64,000 bases of DNA, taken from assembly GCA_900149785.2 (NCBI GenBank), contig FSSI02000009.1, positions 62,001 to 126,000 on the forward strand, written 5' to 3'. Position 1 is the stretch's first letter; the number at the start of each line of letters is the position of its first letter. A program made the position numbers and the translations under genes. Below the pieces are notes generated by a model. It made no database searches. It saw nothing but the letters and a program-made list of their open reading frames with translations, and was not told the DNA's origin. The DNA comes from Sodalinema lacuna_A (GTDB lineage Bacteria; Cyanobacteriota; Cyanobacteriia; Cyanobacteriales; Geitlerinemataceae). Positions 1 through 7,948 of this stretch are shown in pieces.

Positions 1-629
1 CTTGGAAACATCAGGGACGATGTCTAGCGGGGATAAATCCCGAGACGGGGCAATGGATTCGACCGGTTTCTGACCTAGAGGATGGTCGCATTCCCCAGCG
101 AGTGGGCTCGATTCGGGTCAAAGAGATTAAACTCCTAGAGGTTTGGGAGATTCCCTTAGCGGAAACGGGGCCGGATTTTGGTTTCGCGTCGGAGAACCGA
201 CGGATTTTGCCGGGAACCTGGCGGAAGTTGGGAACGGTGACTGTAGAGGCAATGTTGCCCTATTGTGAGACGGAGACTGAGATTTTGCATAATACACGAG
301 CGTATGTGACGATTCCTCAGCTTCAAGCGTTACCGTTTCAGCAACGACGAACCTTGCAGTTAGTGGAGACGCAACGGTTTACGACGACTGTGGCTAAGGT
401 TCGTCAACAAGGGGGTCATCAATGGAAGGGTGAGTTACTGACCACGGGAGGACGGCGATTGCAGGGACGAATTACGGACCCTGCGTTGGTGAAACGGCTC
501 GATTGGGGTTATGAACCGAGTCATCATTGTCTAGTAACGGTGAGTTTGGGGATGCCTTGGGTTCCGCCGAATTGGCAGGGAGATGCCCCCTGTTGGAAGT
601 TGATTGCTGGGGTGATGGATGGGGGATAG
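1..629 (+). CDS. Dual-OB-domain protein, 5' end outside the window
   Basis: The reading frame is open from the first complete codon (base 3) to the stop at 629, so the gene begins upstream of this window. A GTG at 102 could be mistaken for the start, but the 33 codons before it continue the same protein, including a CLAGINPETGQWIRPVS segment typical of the start of this family. The visible part, about 208 residues, has two beta-rich halves and the motifs LLEVWEIPL and GPDFGFASENRRI, which I recognise from proteins annotated as dual OB-domain-containing. The family has no established biochemical role; a nucleic-acid-binding or defence-associated role is inferred from the fold only. The next gene begins 112 bp downstream on the same strand. 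Confidence 0.6.
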   Translation, partial: WKHQGRCLAGINPETGQWIRPVSDLEDGRIPQRVGSIRVKEIKLLEVWEIPLAETGPDFGFASENRRILPGTWRKLGTVTVEAMLPYCETETEILHNTRAYVTIPQLQALPFQQRRTLQLVETQRFTTTVAKVRQQGGHQWKGELLTTGGRRLQGRITDPALVKRLDWGYEPSHHCLVTVSLGMPWVPPNWQGDAPCWKLIAGVMDGG

Positions 630-741
630 AGATGGGAGTTTTATGGACATGGCTATTGACCTGTCTATGGACGTGTCTGTGATAACATCGACTCGTGCTT
701 TTCTAAAAAAGCATAAGTTTTAGTTATCGCGAAGTTTTAAT

Positions 742-1380
742 ATGCCAACCCAAACCCTCAATCATCCTGTTCAAGCTATTCCTGACATTTTGCAGTTATT
801 GGAACAGGGAGAGGTGGTGATTATTCCCACTGCCACGACCTATGCGTTTGTCTGTGACGGTGAGAATGCTGATGCGGTTGCCCGGATTCACCAATTGAAA
901 CGGTGGTCGTCTCCTAACCCACTGGCCGTCTTCTCGACCCGCGATCGCCTCTCCCCTCTCGCCCACATTAACGCTGATGCAGATCTTCTTCTGCAACAAT
1001 TTCCCGCCCCGCTGACCTTAATTCTGCCGAAAACGGACAAAGCCCCCGCCCCTGTCACCGCTGGCTATCCCTCGCTTCTGGTCTGTTGCCCGGATGAGTT
1101 TGTGCAAAAACTGGTTGATTCAACCTCCCTCATCCTGGCGGGAGGTTCAGCGAGTCTCTCAACGGATCTTAAAGCGACGAACGCTCGTTCGGCGATGCAG
1201 CTTTTTGAGGGCGAGGTTCCCCTGATTGTCGATGGGGGTCCTTCAAAATATGCCCGTGGGGGAACGATGGTCGATTGCACCCTCGATCGCCCCACGATTC
1301 TCAAATATGGCCCTATCTCGTTCGATGATTTGCGGCCACTTCTGCCCAATATCGAGTTACCCTCCCATATGCGGAAATAG
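742..1380 (+). CDS. Sua5/YciO/YrdC-family protein (divergent threonylcarbamoyl-AMP synthase fold)
   Basis: The 212-residue product has the YrdC layout. A PTxTxYAF segment lies at about residues 29-36 (PTETVYGLG in classical TsaC/Sua5), an NPLAVF strand follows the nucleotide-binding loop, and a late DGGP...GGTMVD segment corresponds to the usual DGG...STVVD. Classical members make L-threonylcarbamoyl-AMP from threonine, bicarbonate and ATP for the t6A37 modification of tRNA. Several signature positions differ: the KxRP-like loop reads KRWSSPNP, and the usual PSAN-SG segment reads GGSASLST. It may therefore be a paralogue with an altered role rather than the essential enzyme. No convincing Shine-Dalgarno sequence precedes the ATG. 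A hairpin follows the stop. Confidence 0.75.
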   Translation: MPTQTLNHPVQAIPDILQLLEQGEVVIIPTATTYAFVCDGENADAVARIHQLKRWSSPNPLAVFSTRDRLSPLAHINADADLLLQQFPAPLTLILPKTDKAPAPVTAGYPSLLVCCPDEFVQKLVDSTSLILAGGSASLSTDLKATNARSAMQLFEGEVPLIVDGGPSKYARGGTMVDCTLDRPTILKYGPISFDDLRPLLPNIELPSHMRK

Positions 1381-1394
1381 AGTCATCTAGCGCC

Positions 1395-1472
1395 CCGTCA
1401 TGCTCCCTCTGAGATACCTCAGGGGAGGGCATCCCCGGCTTGAACCACTCGGGGATTTGACCGGGTGTCTTT
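1395..1472 (-). other. Fragment resembling the 5' end of a HEARO/IscB omega RNA
   Basis: Read on the minus strand this stretch has a CCCCG...CGGGG hairpin followed by GCCCTCCCCT and AGGTAxCT. The same order of elements (GGGGG hairpin, GCCCTCCCCTT, AGGTAGCT) starts the structured RNA block at 45.01 kb. Only the first ~80 bases match, and the long downstream stems are absent. I read it as a truncated left end of an ISC-type element, or as chance similarity of two GC-rich hairpins. Confidence 0.3.
1399..1430 (+). terminator. Imperfect hairpin after the YrdC-family gene
   Basis: Nineteen bases after the stop, CCCTCTGAG pairs with CTCAGGGG around an ATAC loop. There is no T-run, so this may be a weak terminator. 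It also overlaps the element described at 1395-1472 and may belong to that instead. Confidence 0.35.
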
Positions 1473-1584
1473 TGATTTCTGTCGTCTCAAAATACGACAA
1501 TTCTTGGGCGATCGCTCGCCAGCAATGGGTGTCAACCTAGTCCTGACTCAAGCCATGACGCAAGCTGGGTGAAGTGATCCACCC

Positions 1585-2157
1585 ATGTACCCATTTATTG
1601 TGCAGGTGAATCCGGTGTCCCTCCAGCAATTTCCTATCAAAGCGTCAATCCTAATCCTTATTCTGCAAAGCTTGGGACTCATTCTAGGCTGCACTTCAGT
1701 CCCCACGACAGAGCGTGAGGAACAGCAGCAGAATGCAGAACTGACTCAGGGGGAGTCTCATGGTCACGATCATGTCAACCCTGATCAGGGTGATACTGGA
1801 CAAGACCATCATCATCACCATGATGCTTTAGAAATTCCTGATGGACAGCCGGTTCCAACGATTGCTGTGATCGCTCATCCTGACCCAATGCAAGGCTGGA
1901 ACCTCGAAATTCAGACGACTAATTTTCGCTTTGCCCCGGAGGACGTGAATCAAGAGAACCAGCCGAATGCTGGACATGGTCATCTGTATATCAATGGGGA
2001 AAAGGGGGCTAGGGTTTATGGTTCCTGGCTGCACTTGCCTCAACTTCCTCCGGGCCGCAATGAAATTACGATTGGCTTGAATGCCAATAATCATCAAGCT
2101 CTGACCCACAACGGACAGGCCATTGAGGCAACGGTTGTCGTTAATGTGCCGGAGTGA
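1585..2157 (+). CDS. Histidine-rich lipoprotein, putative periplasmic metal-binding protein
   Basis: The 190-residue product starts with a hydrophobic signal (about residues 20-34) ending in LILGC, so Cys36 is a likely lipidation site. Next comes an acidic, His-rich stretch (HGHDH and DHHHHHD between about residues 55 and 80). A compact C-terminal domain carries GHGHLYINGEKGARVYGSWLHL-like elements also seen in other hypothetical exported proteins. The His clusters suggest metal binding in the periplasm. The gene is convergent with an FTR1 iron permease whose stop lies 57 bp away, so a link to iron or copper handling is plausible but only inferred. I do not recognise a named family. Confidence 0.65.
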   Translation: MYPFIVQVNPVSLQQFPIKASILILILQSLGLILGCTSVPTTEREEQQQNAELTQGESHGHDHVNPDQGDTGQDHHHHHDALEIPDGQPVPTIAVIAHPDPMQGWNLEIQTTNFRFAPEDVNQENQPNAGHGHLYINGEKGARVYGSWLHLPQLPPGRNEITIGLNANNHQALTHNGQAIEATVVVNVPE

Positions 2158-2214
2158 GTCAGGGGACTGAATCGCGCTTCTCAACGGATGCGATCGCTCC
2201 GAGACCGTTTTTCC

Positions 2215-3198
2215 CTAACGTTCCGCTGGATGGGGATGGCTGGCTTTCGGTACCGCAGTTCCTCTCAGACTCTGGAAGTACAGCCATCCTGCACCCAGTA
2301 AAAAACTCACATACGCGATCGCCTGGACGAGATAAAGACGATCGCGGTAACCCAAGAGAGTTTTCAAGACCACTCCCGGAAATTGTTGATCGGGTAAGAC
2401 GGCTCGTGCATCCCAAACCAATCCCCCGAGAACACAAGAGGCACCCTGGGGATCGCACCAATTGGCAAATTGGGGTTGTAACCCAGCCAACGCCTCCACC
2501 GCGCCATTGACCTGTTTCAAGGCCGAAATCACGAGGCCCGAGACAATCAGCAACAGAAACACCCCCATCACCCGGAAAAACTGACGGATATTGATGTTCA
2601 CCCCGAGGCGAAATAGCAACAGCCCTAACGTTGCGGCCACCGCTAATCCGGCGACAGCCCCCAACGTCGGAATCCATCCCTGTTGAAATTTCGCCAGAAT
2701 AAACACCACCGTTTCAAAGCCTTCTCGCAATACGGCAATGAAGACGAGGCTAAACACCCCCCAAGCGGCGGCATTTCCTTGGATTAGGGGTTGGCTCAGG
2801 GGAGTCTCTGAGCTGGGGTTCCCTCGCTTTAGGGCCGATGTCACCGCCCCTTCGATATCTCCCTTGAGCGATCGCGCCTGTTGGGTCATCCAGAGTAACA
2901 TCCAACTGAGCATGACAATTGCCACAACACAGAGCGTTCCTTCTAACAACGGCTCCACAACTGGCGTATAGGGATGCCCGGAACGGCGCAAGGCCTGCAT
3001 TCCGTTGTAGAACAGCCAGCCGACAAGGGCGCTGGCCCCGATTCCGGCTGCTACCCCCCCAAATACCCAGGATTTGAGTTGGGATTGCTGGGCTTTTTTG
3101 AGACAAGACAAAACAATCCCCACCACTAAAGCGGCTTCAAAGCCTTCTCGCAAGGTAATCACGAAGGTGGGGAGTGCAGCAGTCAAATCCAGAGTCAT
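2215..3198 (-). CDS. FTR1-family high-affinity iron permease
   Basis: This is a polytopic membrane protein of about 327 residues with roughly seven hydrophobic segments. It carries the two REGxE signatures that define FTR1/EfeU permeases: REGFEAALV near the N-terminus and REGFETVVF near the middle. The glutamates of these motifs form the Fe(III) translocation path in characterised members. I chose the ATG at 3198, because the upstream in-frame start at 3210 is a TTG. It follows the ferritin-like gene on the same strand with a 77-bp gap, an arrangement that pairs uptake with storage. No EfeO/EfeB partner is next to it, although the convergent His-rich lipoprotein could be a periplasmic partner (inference). 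Confidence 0.88.
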   Translation of the reverse strand: MTLDLTAALPTFVITLREGFEAALVVGIVLSCLKKAQQSQLKSWVFGGVAAGIGASALVGWLFYNGMQALRRSGHPYTPVVEPLLEGTLCVVAIVMLSWMLLWMTQQARSLKGDIEGAVTSALKRGNPSSETPLSQPLIQGNAAAWGVFSLVFIAVLREGFETVVFILAKFQQGWIPTLGAVAGLAVAATLGLLLFRLGVNINIRQFFRVMGVFLLLIVSGLVISALKQVNGAVEALAGLQPQFANWCDPQGASCVLGGLVWDARAVLPDQQFPGVVLKTLLGYRDRLYLVQAIAYVSFLLGAGWLYFQSLRGTAVPKASHPHPAER

Positions 3199-3275
3199 GG
3201 GCGATCGCAACAGTTAGCCGTCAGGTCAATATCCTATCCCTGCCATTATAGGCAGCGTGGGTCTAGGTGGCTTCC

Positions 3276-3710
3276 CTAGCTAAAGTCCCGTAGCATTTTC
3301 TTCAACTCAATGGTGTGCAGTTCCTCGGTGCCGATCATGCCTCGGGTGTACTCTTCTAGGTAGACACTGGCATTCTCGACGGTGCTTAACAGTTGCTTGT
3401 ACATATCCAGGGCGGCCTGCTCATGGTTCAAGCTCTCATGGAGGAGATCGGAGACGGAGTGTTGATAACTTTCTTCAATAGGCGAGATTTTCTGGCTGGG
3501 ATGGCCGCCAATTCCAGTGAGAATTTCGCCGGCTTGCTGGGCATGAAGCAAGGACTCCGATGCCTGGGCTTTGAAGAAATCAACAATGGGAATCCGGTTT
3601 GGCCCTGTCACCATGAGTGAGTAGTGGGTATAGCGCACCACTCCGGCTAACTCGAACTCCATAATCGTATTGAGAAGTTCGATGGTTTTTTCGAGATTGA
3701 GATCTTTCAT
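3276..3710 (-). CDS. Ferritin-like / bacterioferritin-family protein
   Basis: The 144-residue product is a four-helix ferritin-like protein. Di-iron ligand candidates appear in order: a glutamate in MEFELAG of helix 1, ESLLH (ExxH) in helix 2, HEQA in helix 3 and EELH (ExxH) in helix 4. Family members oxidise and store iron. I chose the ATG at 3710 over an ATG at 3740 because related cyanobacterial proteins begin with an MKxLxxEKTIELLN-like sequence, and because a good promoter (3752-3781) would place the transcription start almost on the 3740 codon. The upstream codon does have an AGAAGG at short spacing, so the longer form is not excluded. It precedes the FTR1 permease. Confidence 0.8.
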   Translation of the reverse strand: MKDLNLEKTIELLNTIMEFELAGVVRYTHYSLMVTGPNRIPIVDFFKAQASESLLHAQQAGEILTGIGGHPSQKISPIEESYQHSVSDLLHESLNHEQAALDMYKQLLSTVENASVYLEEYTRGMIGTEELHTIELKKMLRDFS

Positions 3711-3751
3711 GAAGGCTGAGATGACAGTGTTTGAGTACATATACCTTCTAC

Positions 3752-3781
3752 TGTATCGCAGTCTACTCGGGCGATTGTCAA
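3752..3781 (-). promoter_or_regulatory. Putative promoter of the ferritin-like gene
   Basis: On the minus strand a perfect TTGACA (3781-3776) is followed 18 bp later by TGcGATACA, an extended -10-like hexamer. It sits just upstream of the ferritin-like gene and downstream of the hydrolase stop, suggesting that the ferritin-FTR1 pair can be transcribed on its own. Confidence 0.4.
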
Positions 3782-3809
3782 GAATTTGAGAGGTTTCTGG
3801 CCAAGATGT

Positions 3810-4544
3810 TCAGGCTGCTTGAGGATAGAGAAAGCACGTCTGGGCATGGTATTGCCAAAAACTCCGAATACGATCGCCGACGGAGGTTGGGTCAAAATAA
3901 TGGAAAACATGGGTATCTCCCGGATGTTCCCAAAGGCGATCGCCCCGTTTGAGCCAGGGAATCCAGCCTTGTAGTTGGCGGCGATCGACAATGGTATCCC
4001 CACGACTCCCACAGACGAACAGAGGCACTGAGACGCCCCCCGGTGTAATGCGATCGCGCTCATACAGAGAATGGGCCGAGGGAGATTTCAGTAAATCCGC
4101 CTCTAAAATCTTGATTCCCAGTTTGGTATCGTCCCAGGAACACGAACCAACGATCGCCCGCACCATCTGGGCTAACAGCATCTCCCGGCTACAGGGTAAT
4201 AATTGCCGCTGCACATAGTAATGAGCCTGCCAATCTACCGCAGGGTGACAGCCAACGCCGAGCAAACTCAAGGATTTCACCCGTTCTGGATAACGGCGGC
4301 TATAGAGCAATCCTAAGGCTCCCCCAGTGCTATGGCCAATCAAATGAACCGGATGGTTGAGATCGCACAAATAGCCGTGGAGAAGGTTTAGCGCCAGTTC
4401 TAGGGACGTTGGCTCGTCAGCATGTTGACAATACTCCCACTCGGCAACCAGCATGGTTTTCGATAAATCCTGCATCAGAGGACGGTGGAACCGTCGCCAA
4501 CTGGGATTGGGGTTAAGCCAGATAACTTGAGGAATCTTAGACAT
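3810..4544 (-). CDS. Alpha/beta-hydrolase
   Basis: About 244 residues with the alpha/beta-hydrolase order: an early strand, the nucleophile elbow GHSTGG (Ser at about residue 72), a strand-rich second half with FVCGSRGDT carrying the likely acid, and a GDTHVFHYF segment providing the likely histidine. The substrate cannot be read from the sequence. I chose the ATG at 4544; an in-frame TTG lies at 4565. It is the first gene of a same-strand series (hydrolase, ferritin-like, FTR1), and its upstream region carries three Fur-box-like sequences. A role in iron metabolism, for example ester hydrolysis of a chelator, would fit but is speculation. Confidence 0.75.
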   Translation of the reverse strand: MSKIPQVIWLNPNPSWRRFHRPLMQDLSKTMLVAEWEYCQHADEPTSLELALNLLHGYLCDLNHPVHLIGHSTGGALGLLYSRRYPERVKSLSLLGVGCHPAVDWQAHYYVQRQLLPCSREMLLAQMVRAIVGSCSWDDTKLGIKILEADLLKSPSAHSLYERDRITPGGVSVPLFVCGSRGDTIVDRRQLQGWIPWLKRGDRLWEHPGDTHVFHYFDPTSVGDRIRSFWQYHAQTCFLYPQAA

Positions 4545-4570
4545 GGCGCGATTTAAGCAAAACAACTCCG

Positions 4571-4730
4571 TGAATCATTCTCAATGGAATCGATGTTTAT
4601 TGAGAATTAAGTGCAATAGTGTTGGTCTTAGCGTAGCAGGTGTTTTGATTTTTTGAGAAAGATTAGCAATAATTTTAGATAGATTTATCTAATCAGAACT
4701 GCGATTTAGATTATGATTCTCAATTTATTG
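4571..4730 (-). promoter_or_regulatory. Three Fur-box-like sequences upstream of the hydrolase/ferritin/FTR1 genes
   Basis: The nonamer ATTCTCAAT occurs at 4577-4585 and 4716-4724, and its reverse complement at 4599-4607. The middle copy reads TTAATTCTCAATAAAC on the minus strand, very close to the iron-box/FurA core AATAAATTCTCAATAAAT known from cyanobacterial iron-regulated promoters. The proximal copy lies about 30-40 bp upstream of the chosen start, where it could block RNA polymerase. The 290-bp gap holds no open reading frame. Confidence 0.5.
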
Positions 4731-4855
4731 CTCGGGGCGGCGAGGTGACATTTGACCTCAAAATCCAGGTGTAGCCTTGGCTAAGTTGGGGGTTTTCCCA
4801 GGTAGACTATCCCGTCATGGCTACCCGGTTCTTGAGAATTGCCCAGCCGACGTTC

Positions 4856-6007
4856 TCACCGCGATCGCCCCTCAGGGAAGTCAAGGCGATCGCCGGGGTG
4901 AGGAGGGGTTCTCAATTGTTTGGCCCGTTCGAGGCGGCTGAGAAAGTCACTTTCATCATAAATTTCGCCGACAAGTTCCTCTAAAATATCTTCGAGGGAC
5001 ACCAACCCCACCGTTCCTCCATACTCATCGACAACGATCGCCAAATGGAGTCGCTGTTGCAGCATTTCCTTGAGTAAATCCGCCACGCGCTTCGTTTCCG
5101 GGATATAGACGGGGGAATCCATAATCGTGGTGACGCGATCGCCGCCCCCCTGGGGATGCGATCGCAGATGTTGCAAGGCCCGTTTGAGGTGAACAATCCC
5201 CAAAATGCAATCCTTCGACTCCTCTTGAACCGGAATCCGAGAATAGCCGGTTTCTAAACACAAATCCACCAATTCTTGTAGGCTGGCATCATAGGCGATC
5301 GTGCGCATCTCAATTCGCGATTTCACCACATCTTTGGCATTCAAACTATCCAGCATCAACGCCTTATTCAGAAGCTGATGTTTATGGAAATCCAACTTGC
5401 CTTTCCCGCCGAGGACTTCAATCATCAACTGCAAATCTCGCACAGACTCCCCCTGCTGGCCAGACCGCGACTTAAATCGCTTCAAGGCAAATTGAGTCAC
5501 CGCCTCAAAGAGTTGAATCACCCGTAACAACGAGAGAACTTTGGAGAGCCAATAAATCGGGTGAATAACGATTGAGAAAATGAGAAAAGCATGGTTAATC
5601 GCGACAGATTTAGGTAGAATCTCCCCAAACGTTAGCACCAAAAAAGTTACAACTGCTGTGGCAACTCCTACCCCTCGATTGCCCAACCACATACTAAATA
5701 AATTGCTCGTCAAAATCGCCGAAAGATTGTTGACTAGGGTATTCCCCACCAAAATCGTAATAATAAACCGTGACCGATTTTCTAATAAAGCATTTAAAAT
5801 AAATTTAGGACTCTTTGGCTCCTGAATTAACGAGCGAATCTTAAAATTATCCAAGGCCGTCAGTGCTGTCTCTGACCCAGAAAAGAACCCTGATAACAGT
5901 AATGTCAAAATGAGGACTGCAATATCGAGCCAGACACTTCCCAAAAGAGGAGGAATATCAGACGTTGCCAAAAACAAGTACATGAAAGACGATGAATCAA
6001 GCAGCAT
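4856..6007 (-). CDS. CNNM/DUF21 membrane protein with CBS pair (hemolysin/CorC-like family)
   Basis: The 383-residue protein begins with the DUF21/CNNM transmembrane domain: four hydrophobic segments within about residues 25-190, including the characteristic SGFFSGSETALTAL. A tandem CBS domain follows (about 215-360), ending in VSLEDILEELVGEI. The CorC_HlyC domain found at the C-terminus of longer relatives is essentially absent; only a short tail follows the CBS pair. Related proteins act in Mg2+/Co2+ export or homeostasis. The hemolysin label is historical. The gene is monocistronic as far as can be seen. Confidence 0.85.
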   Translation of the reverse strand: MLLDSSSFMYLFLATSDIPPLLGSVWLDIAVLILTLLLSGFFSGSETALTALDNFKIRSLIQEPKSPKFILNALLENRSRFIITILVGNTLVNNLSAILTSNLFSMWLGNRGVGVATAVVTFLVLTFGEILPKSVAINHAFLIFSIVIHPIYWLSKVLSLLRVIQLFEAVTQFALKRFKSRSGQQGESVRDLQLMIEVLGGKGKLDFHKHQLLNKALMLDSLNAKDVVKSRIEMRTIAYDASLQELVDLCLETGYSRIPVQEESKDCILGIVHLKRALQHLRSHPQGGGDRVTTIMDSPVYIPETKRVADLLKEMLQQRLHLAIVVDEYGGTVGLVSLEDILEELVGEIYDESDFLSRLERAKQLRTPPHPGDRLDFPEGRSR

Positions 6008-6094
6008 TACGACGGTTATAAAACATGAGAAACCCCGGCTTGTCCGAGGACAACGCCAGGATTTCTTAACAATATCCTCTTGGCCGAGGTCGGA

Positions 6095-6232
6095 TTATCC
6101 GGCATATGCAGCCTGGTACGCCCACCAAAGCAAGAACACAATGCCACCGAGAATAAAGACTGAGGACAGTGCGATCGCCACTGGGGTATCCGCACCTTTA
6201 AACTTCATGATTCCACGATTGAGGTCAGTCAT
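6095..6232 (-). CDS. Single-span 45-residue membrane protein, possibly photosystem II assembly-related
   Basis: A 45-codon frame starts MTDLNRGIMKFKGADTP, continues with one hydrophobic helix of about 20 residues (VAIALSSVFILGG onward) and ends AYQAAYAG. This architecture (short polar N-terminus with an NRGIMKFxGA motif, then one span) is that of very small conserved cyanobacterial thylakoid proteins. My best guess is a Psb35/Ssl2148-type protein that accompanies CP47 assembly, but I am recalling that family rather than matching it. It lies between the CNNM gene (same strand) and rimO (opposite strand). The neighbouring frames do not explain it. Confidence 0.6.
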   Translation of the reverse strand: MTDLNRGIMKFKGADTPVAIALSSVFILGGIVFLLWWAYQAAYAG

Positions 6233-6437
6233 AATGCAGAGGTTTGTTTAAACTTGTACAACGTTGAGTATTGGGGGGTTGAGTATTCGGGGGCGAGCAT
6301 CAACGTCAACACCATCAGTTACAAAACCCCTCATCCCAGTTTTAGTGTAGTATAAGTGCGTGTGGCCCAACCACAACAGGTCACGCCAAATCAGCAAAAT
6401 CTTCTCTGTCCCTATCAACGCCCCTTACAACTCATCT

Positions 6438-7766
6438 ATGTCTGGCACTCCCACCATCGCCGTCTCCCATCTCGGCTGCGAGAAAAATCGCATCGATACC
6501 GAACATATGCTTGGCTTGCTGCTACAAGCCGGTTACACCATCGATGCTAGCGAAGATTTCGCCGATTACGTCATCGTCAACACCTGTAGCTTCATCCAAG
6601 CCGCGCGGGAAGAGTCGGTGCGGACTCTGGTTGAACTGGCCGAAGAGGGCAAAAAAATTGTCATCACCGGCTGCATGGCCCAGCATTTCCAGGACGAACT
6701 CCTCGACGAAATCCCCGAAGCCGTTGCCGTCGTGGGAACCGGGGACTATAACAAAATTGTCGATGTGATCCAGCGTGCCCAACAAGGGGAGCGCGTCAAA
6801 GAGATTTCGGCCAACCCCACCTACATCGCCGACGAATCCACCCCCCGCTATCGCACCACCAGCCAGGGCTACGCCTATCTGCGAATTGCCGAAGGCTGTG
6901 ACTATCGTTGTGCCTTTTGCATTATCCCCCATCTGCGGGGCAACCAGCGATCGCGTCCCATTGAGTCCATCGTCGCTGAAGCCGAACAACTGGCCGAACA
7001 AGGGGTCCAAGAATTGGTTCTGATCTCGCAGATTACCACCAACTACGGCGTTGATCTCTACGGCAAACCCAAACTGGCAGAACTGTTGCGAGAACTGGGC
7101 AAGGTCGATATTCCCTGGGTGCGGATGCACTACACCTATCCCACCGGCATCACCCCAGCGGTGATGGATGCCATTCGCGACACCCCCAACGCCCTCCCCT
7201 ATCTGGATTTACCCCTACAACATTCTCATCCCGACGTTCTCAAGTCCATGAACCGTCCCTGGCAAGGACGAGTGAACGACGAGATTATCCATCGCATCAA
7301 AGCGGCCCTCCCGGAAGCGGTGTTACGCACCACCTTTATCGTGGGTTTCCCCGGCGAAACGGAGGAACAATTCCAGCATCTGGTGGAGTTTGTCAAGCGT
7401 CACGAGTTCGATCATGTTGGGGTGTTCACGTTCTCCCCAGAAGAAGAAACCCCAGCCTTCTCCATGGAAAATCAAGTTCCCCAAGAGGTGATGGACGAAC
7501 GGCGAGATATCTTGATGTCGATTCAGCAGGGAATTTCCCAAAAACGCAATCAACAGCAAATTGGCAAGGTGGTTGATGTGTTAGTTGAAGAACTTAACCC
7601 ACGCACGGGACAATGGATTGGGCGATCGGCCCGTTTTGCCCCGGAAGTCGACGGGGTGATTTATGTGGAGGGATCTCCTGAAATGTCCCCGCAATTGGGA
7701 ACCCTGGTTCCTGTGACGGTTATCGATGCCGATGCCTACGACCTCTATGGGGAGGCGATCGGCTAA
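6438..7766 (+). CDS. rimO: Ribosomal protein S12 methylthiotransferase RimO
   Basis: The protein of about 442 residues has the three MTTase parts. An N-terminal UPF0004 domain starts HLGCEKNRIDTE and holds cysteines for one cluster. A radical-SAM core carries CDYRCAFC (CxxxCxxC). A C-terminal TRAM-like region of beta strands is the third part. HLGCEKN distinguishes RimO from MiaB-like paralogues. RimO adds a methylthio group to an aspartate of ribosomal protein S12 in the cytoplasm. I chose the ATG at 6438, since the 26 codons upstream in frame are not family-like. A cluster of hairpins follows the stop. Confidence 0.93.
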   Translation: MSGTPTIAVSHLGCEKNRIDTEHMLGLLLQAGYTIDASEDFADYVIVNTCSFIQAAREESVRTLVELAEEGKKIVITGCMAQHFQDELLDEIPEAVAVVGTGDYNKIVDVIQRAQQGERVKEISANPTYIADESTPRYRTTSQGYAYLRIAEGCDYRCAFCIIPHLRGNQRSRPIESIVAEAEQLAEQGVQELVLISQITTNYGVDLYGKPKLAELLRELGKVDIPWVRMHYTYPTGITPAVMDAIRDTPNALPYLDLPLQHSHPDVLKSMNRPWQGRVNDEIIHRIKAALPEAVLRTTFIVGFPGETEEQFQHLVEFVKRHEFDHVGVFTFSPEEETPAFSMENQVPQEVMDERRDILMSIQQGISQKRNQQQIGKVVDVLVEELNPRTGQWIGRSARFAPEVDGVIYVEGSPEMSPQLGTLVPVTVIDADAYDLYGEAIG

Positions 7767-7767
7767 G

Positions 7768-7806
7768 TCCCCTCTCCCCCTCTCTCCCCCTCTCTCTCTC
7801 CCCCTC
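7768..7806 (+). repeat. Pyrimidine-only low-complexity tract
   Basis: Nearly 40 bases directly after the rimO stop are almost entirely C and T in CCCCCTCTCT-type iterations on the + strand. It may influence termination or be slippage-prone. No coding potential. Confidence 0.6.
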
Positions 7807-7807
7807 G

Positions 7808-7908
7808 TTCCTTGGCTCTGCCAAGGAATGCTCCGGGGGCGGCTCTGCCTCCCGTCCACAGGCGGCAGAGCCGCCCAGAGGACGTGTCACGGCTTCAGCC
7901 ATGACACG
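7808..7908. repeat. Cluster of three perfect or near-perfect hairpins
   Basis: Three inverted repeats follow one another. TTCCTTGG/CCAAGGAA has a 5-base loop (7808-7828). GGGCGGCTCTGCC/GGCAGAGCCGCCC is a perfect 13-bp stem (7837-7876). CGTGTCA-GGCT/AGCC-TGACACG has one mismatch (7883-7908). The block lies between rimO and the convergent toxin gene. It could serve as a bidirectional terminator or be a cluster of small dispersed palindromic elements. Confidence 0.7.
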
Positions 7909-7948
7909 AGGAGGGGACGAAGCGGGACTGATTAGGTCAAACCGCCAT

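Noticed and set aside
102..629. GTG at base 102 as the start of the first gene
   Set aside because: The frame is open to the window edge and the upstream codons encode family-like sequence, so the true start lies outside.
2159..2677. 172-codon frame overlapping the FTR1 gene on the same strand
   Set aside because: It is a different frame of the FTR1 coding sequence, which has clear REGxE motifs. The alternative has only Gly/Arg/Ser-rich composition.
6522..7130. 202-codon antisense frame within rimO, Gly/Phe-rich
   Set aside because: A shadow of rimO codon periodicity; the rimO frame carries the complete radical-SAM motif.
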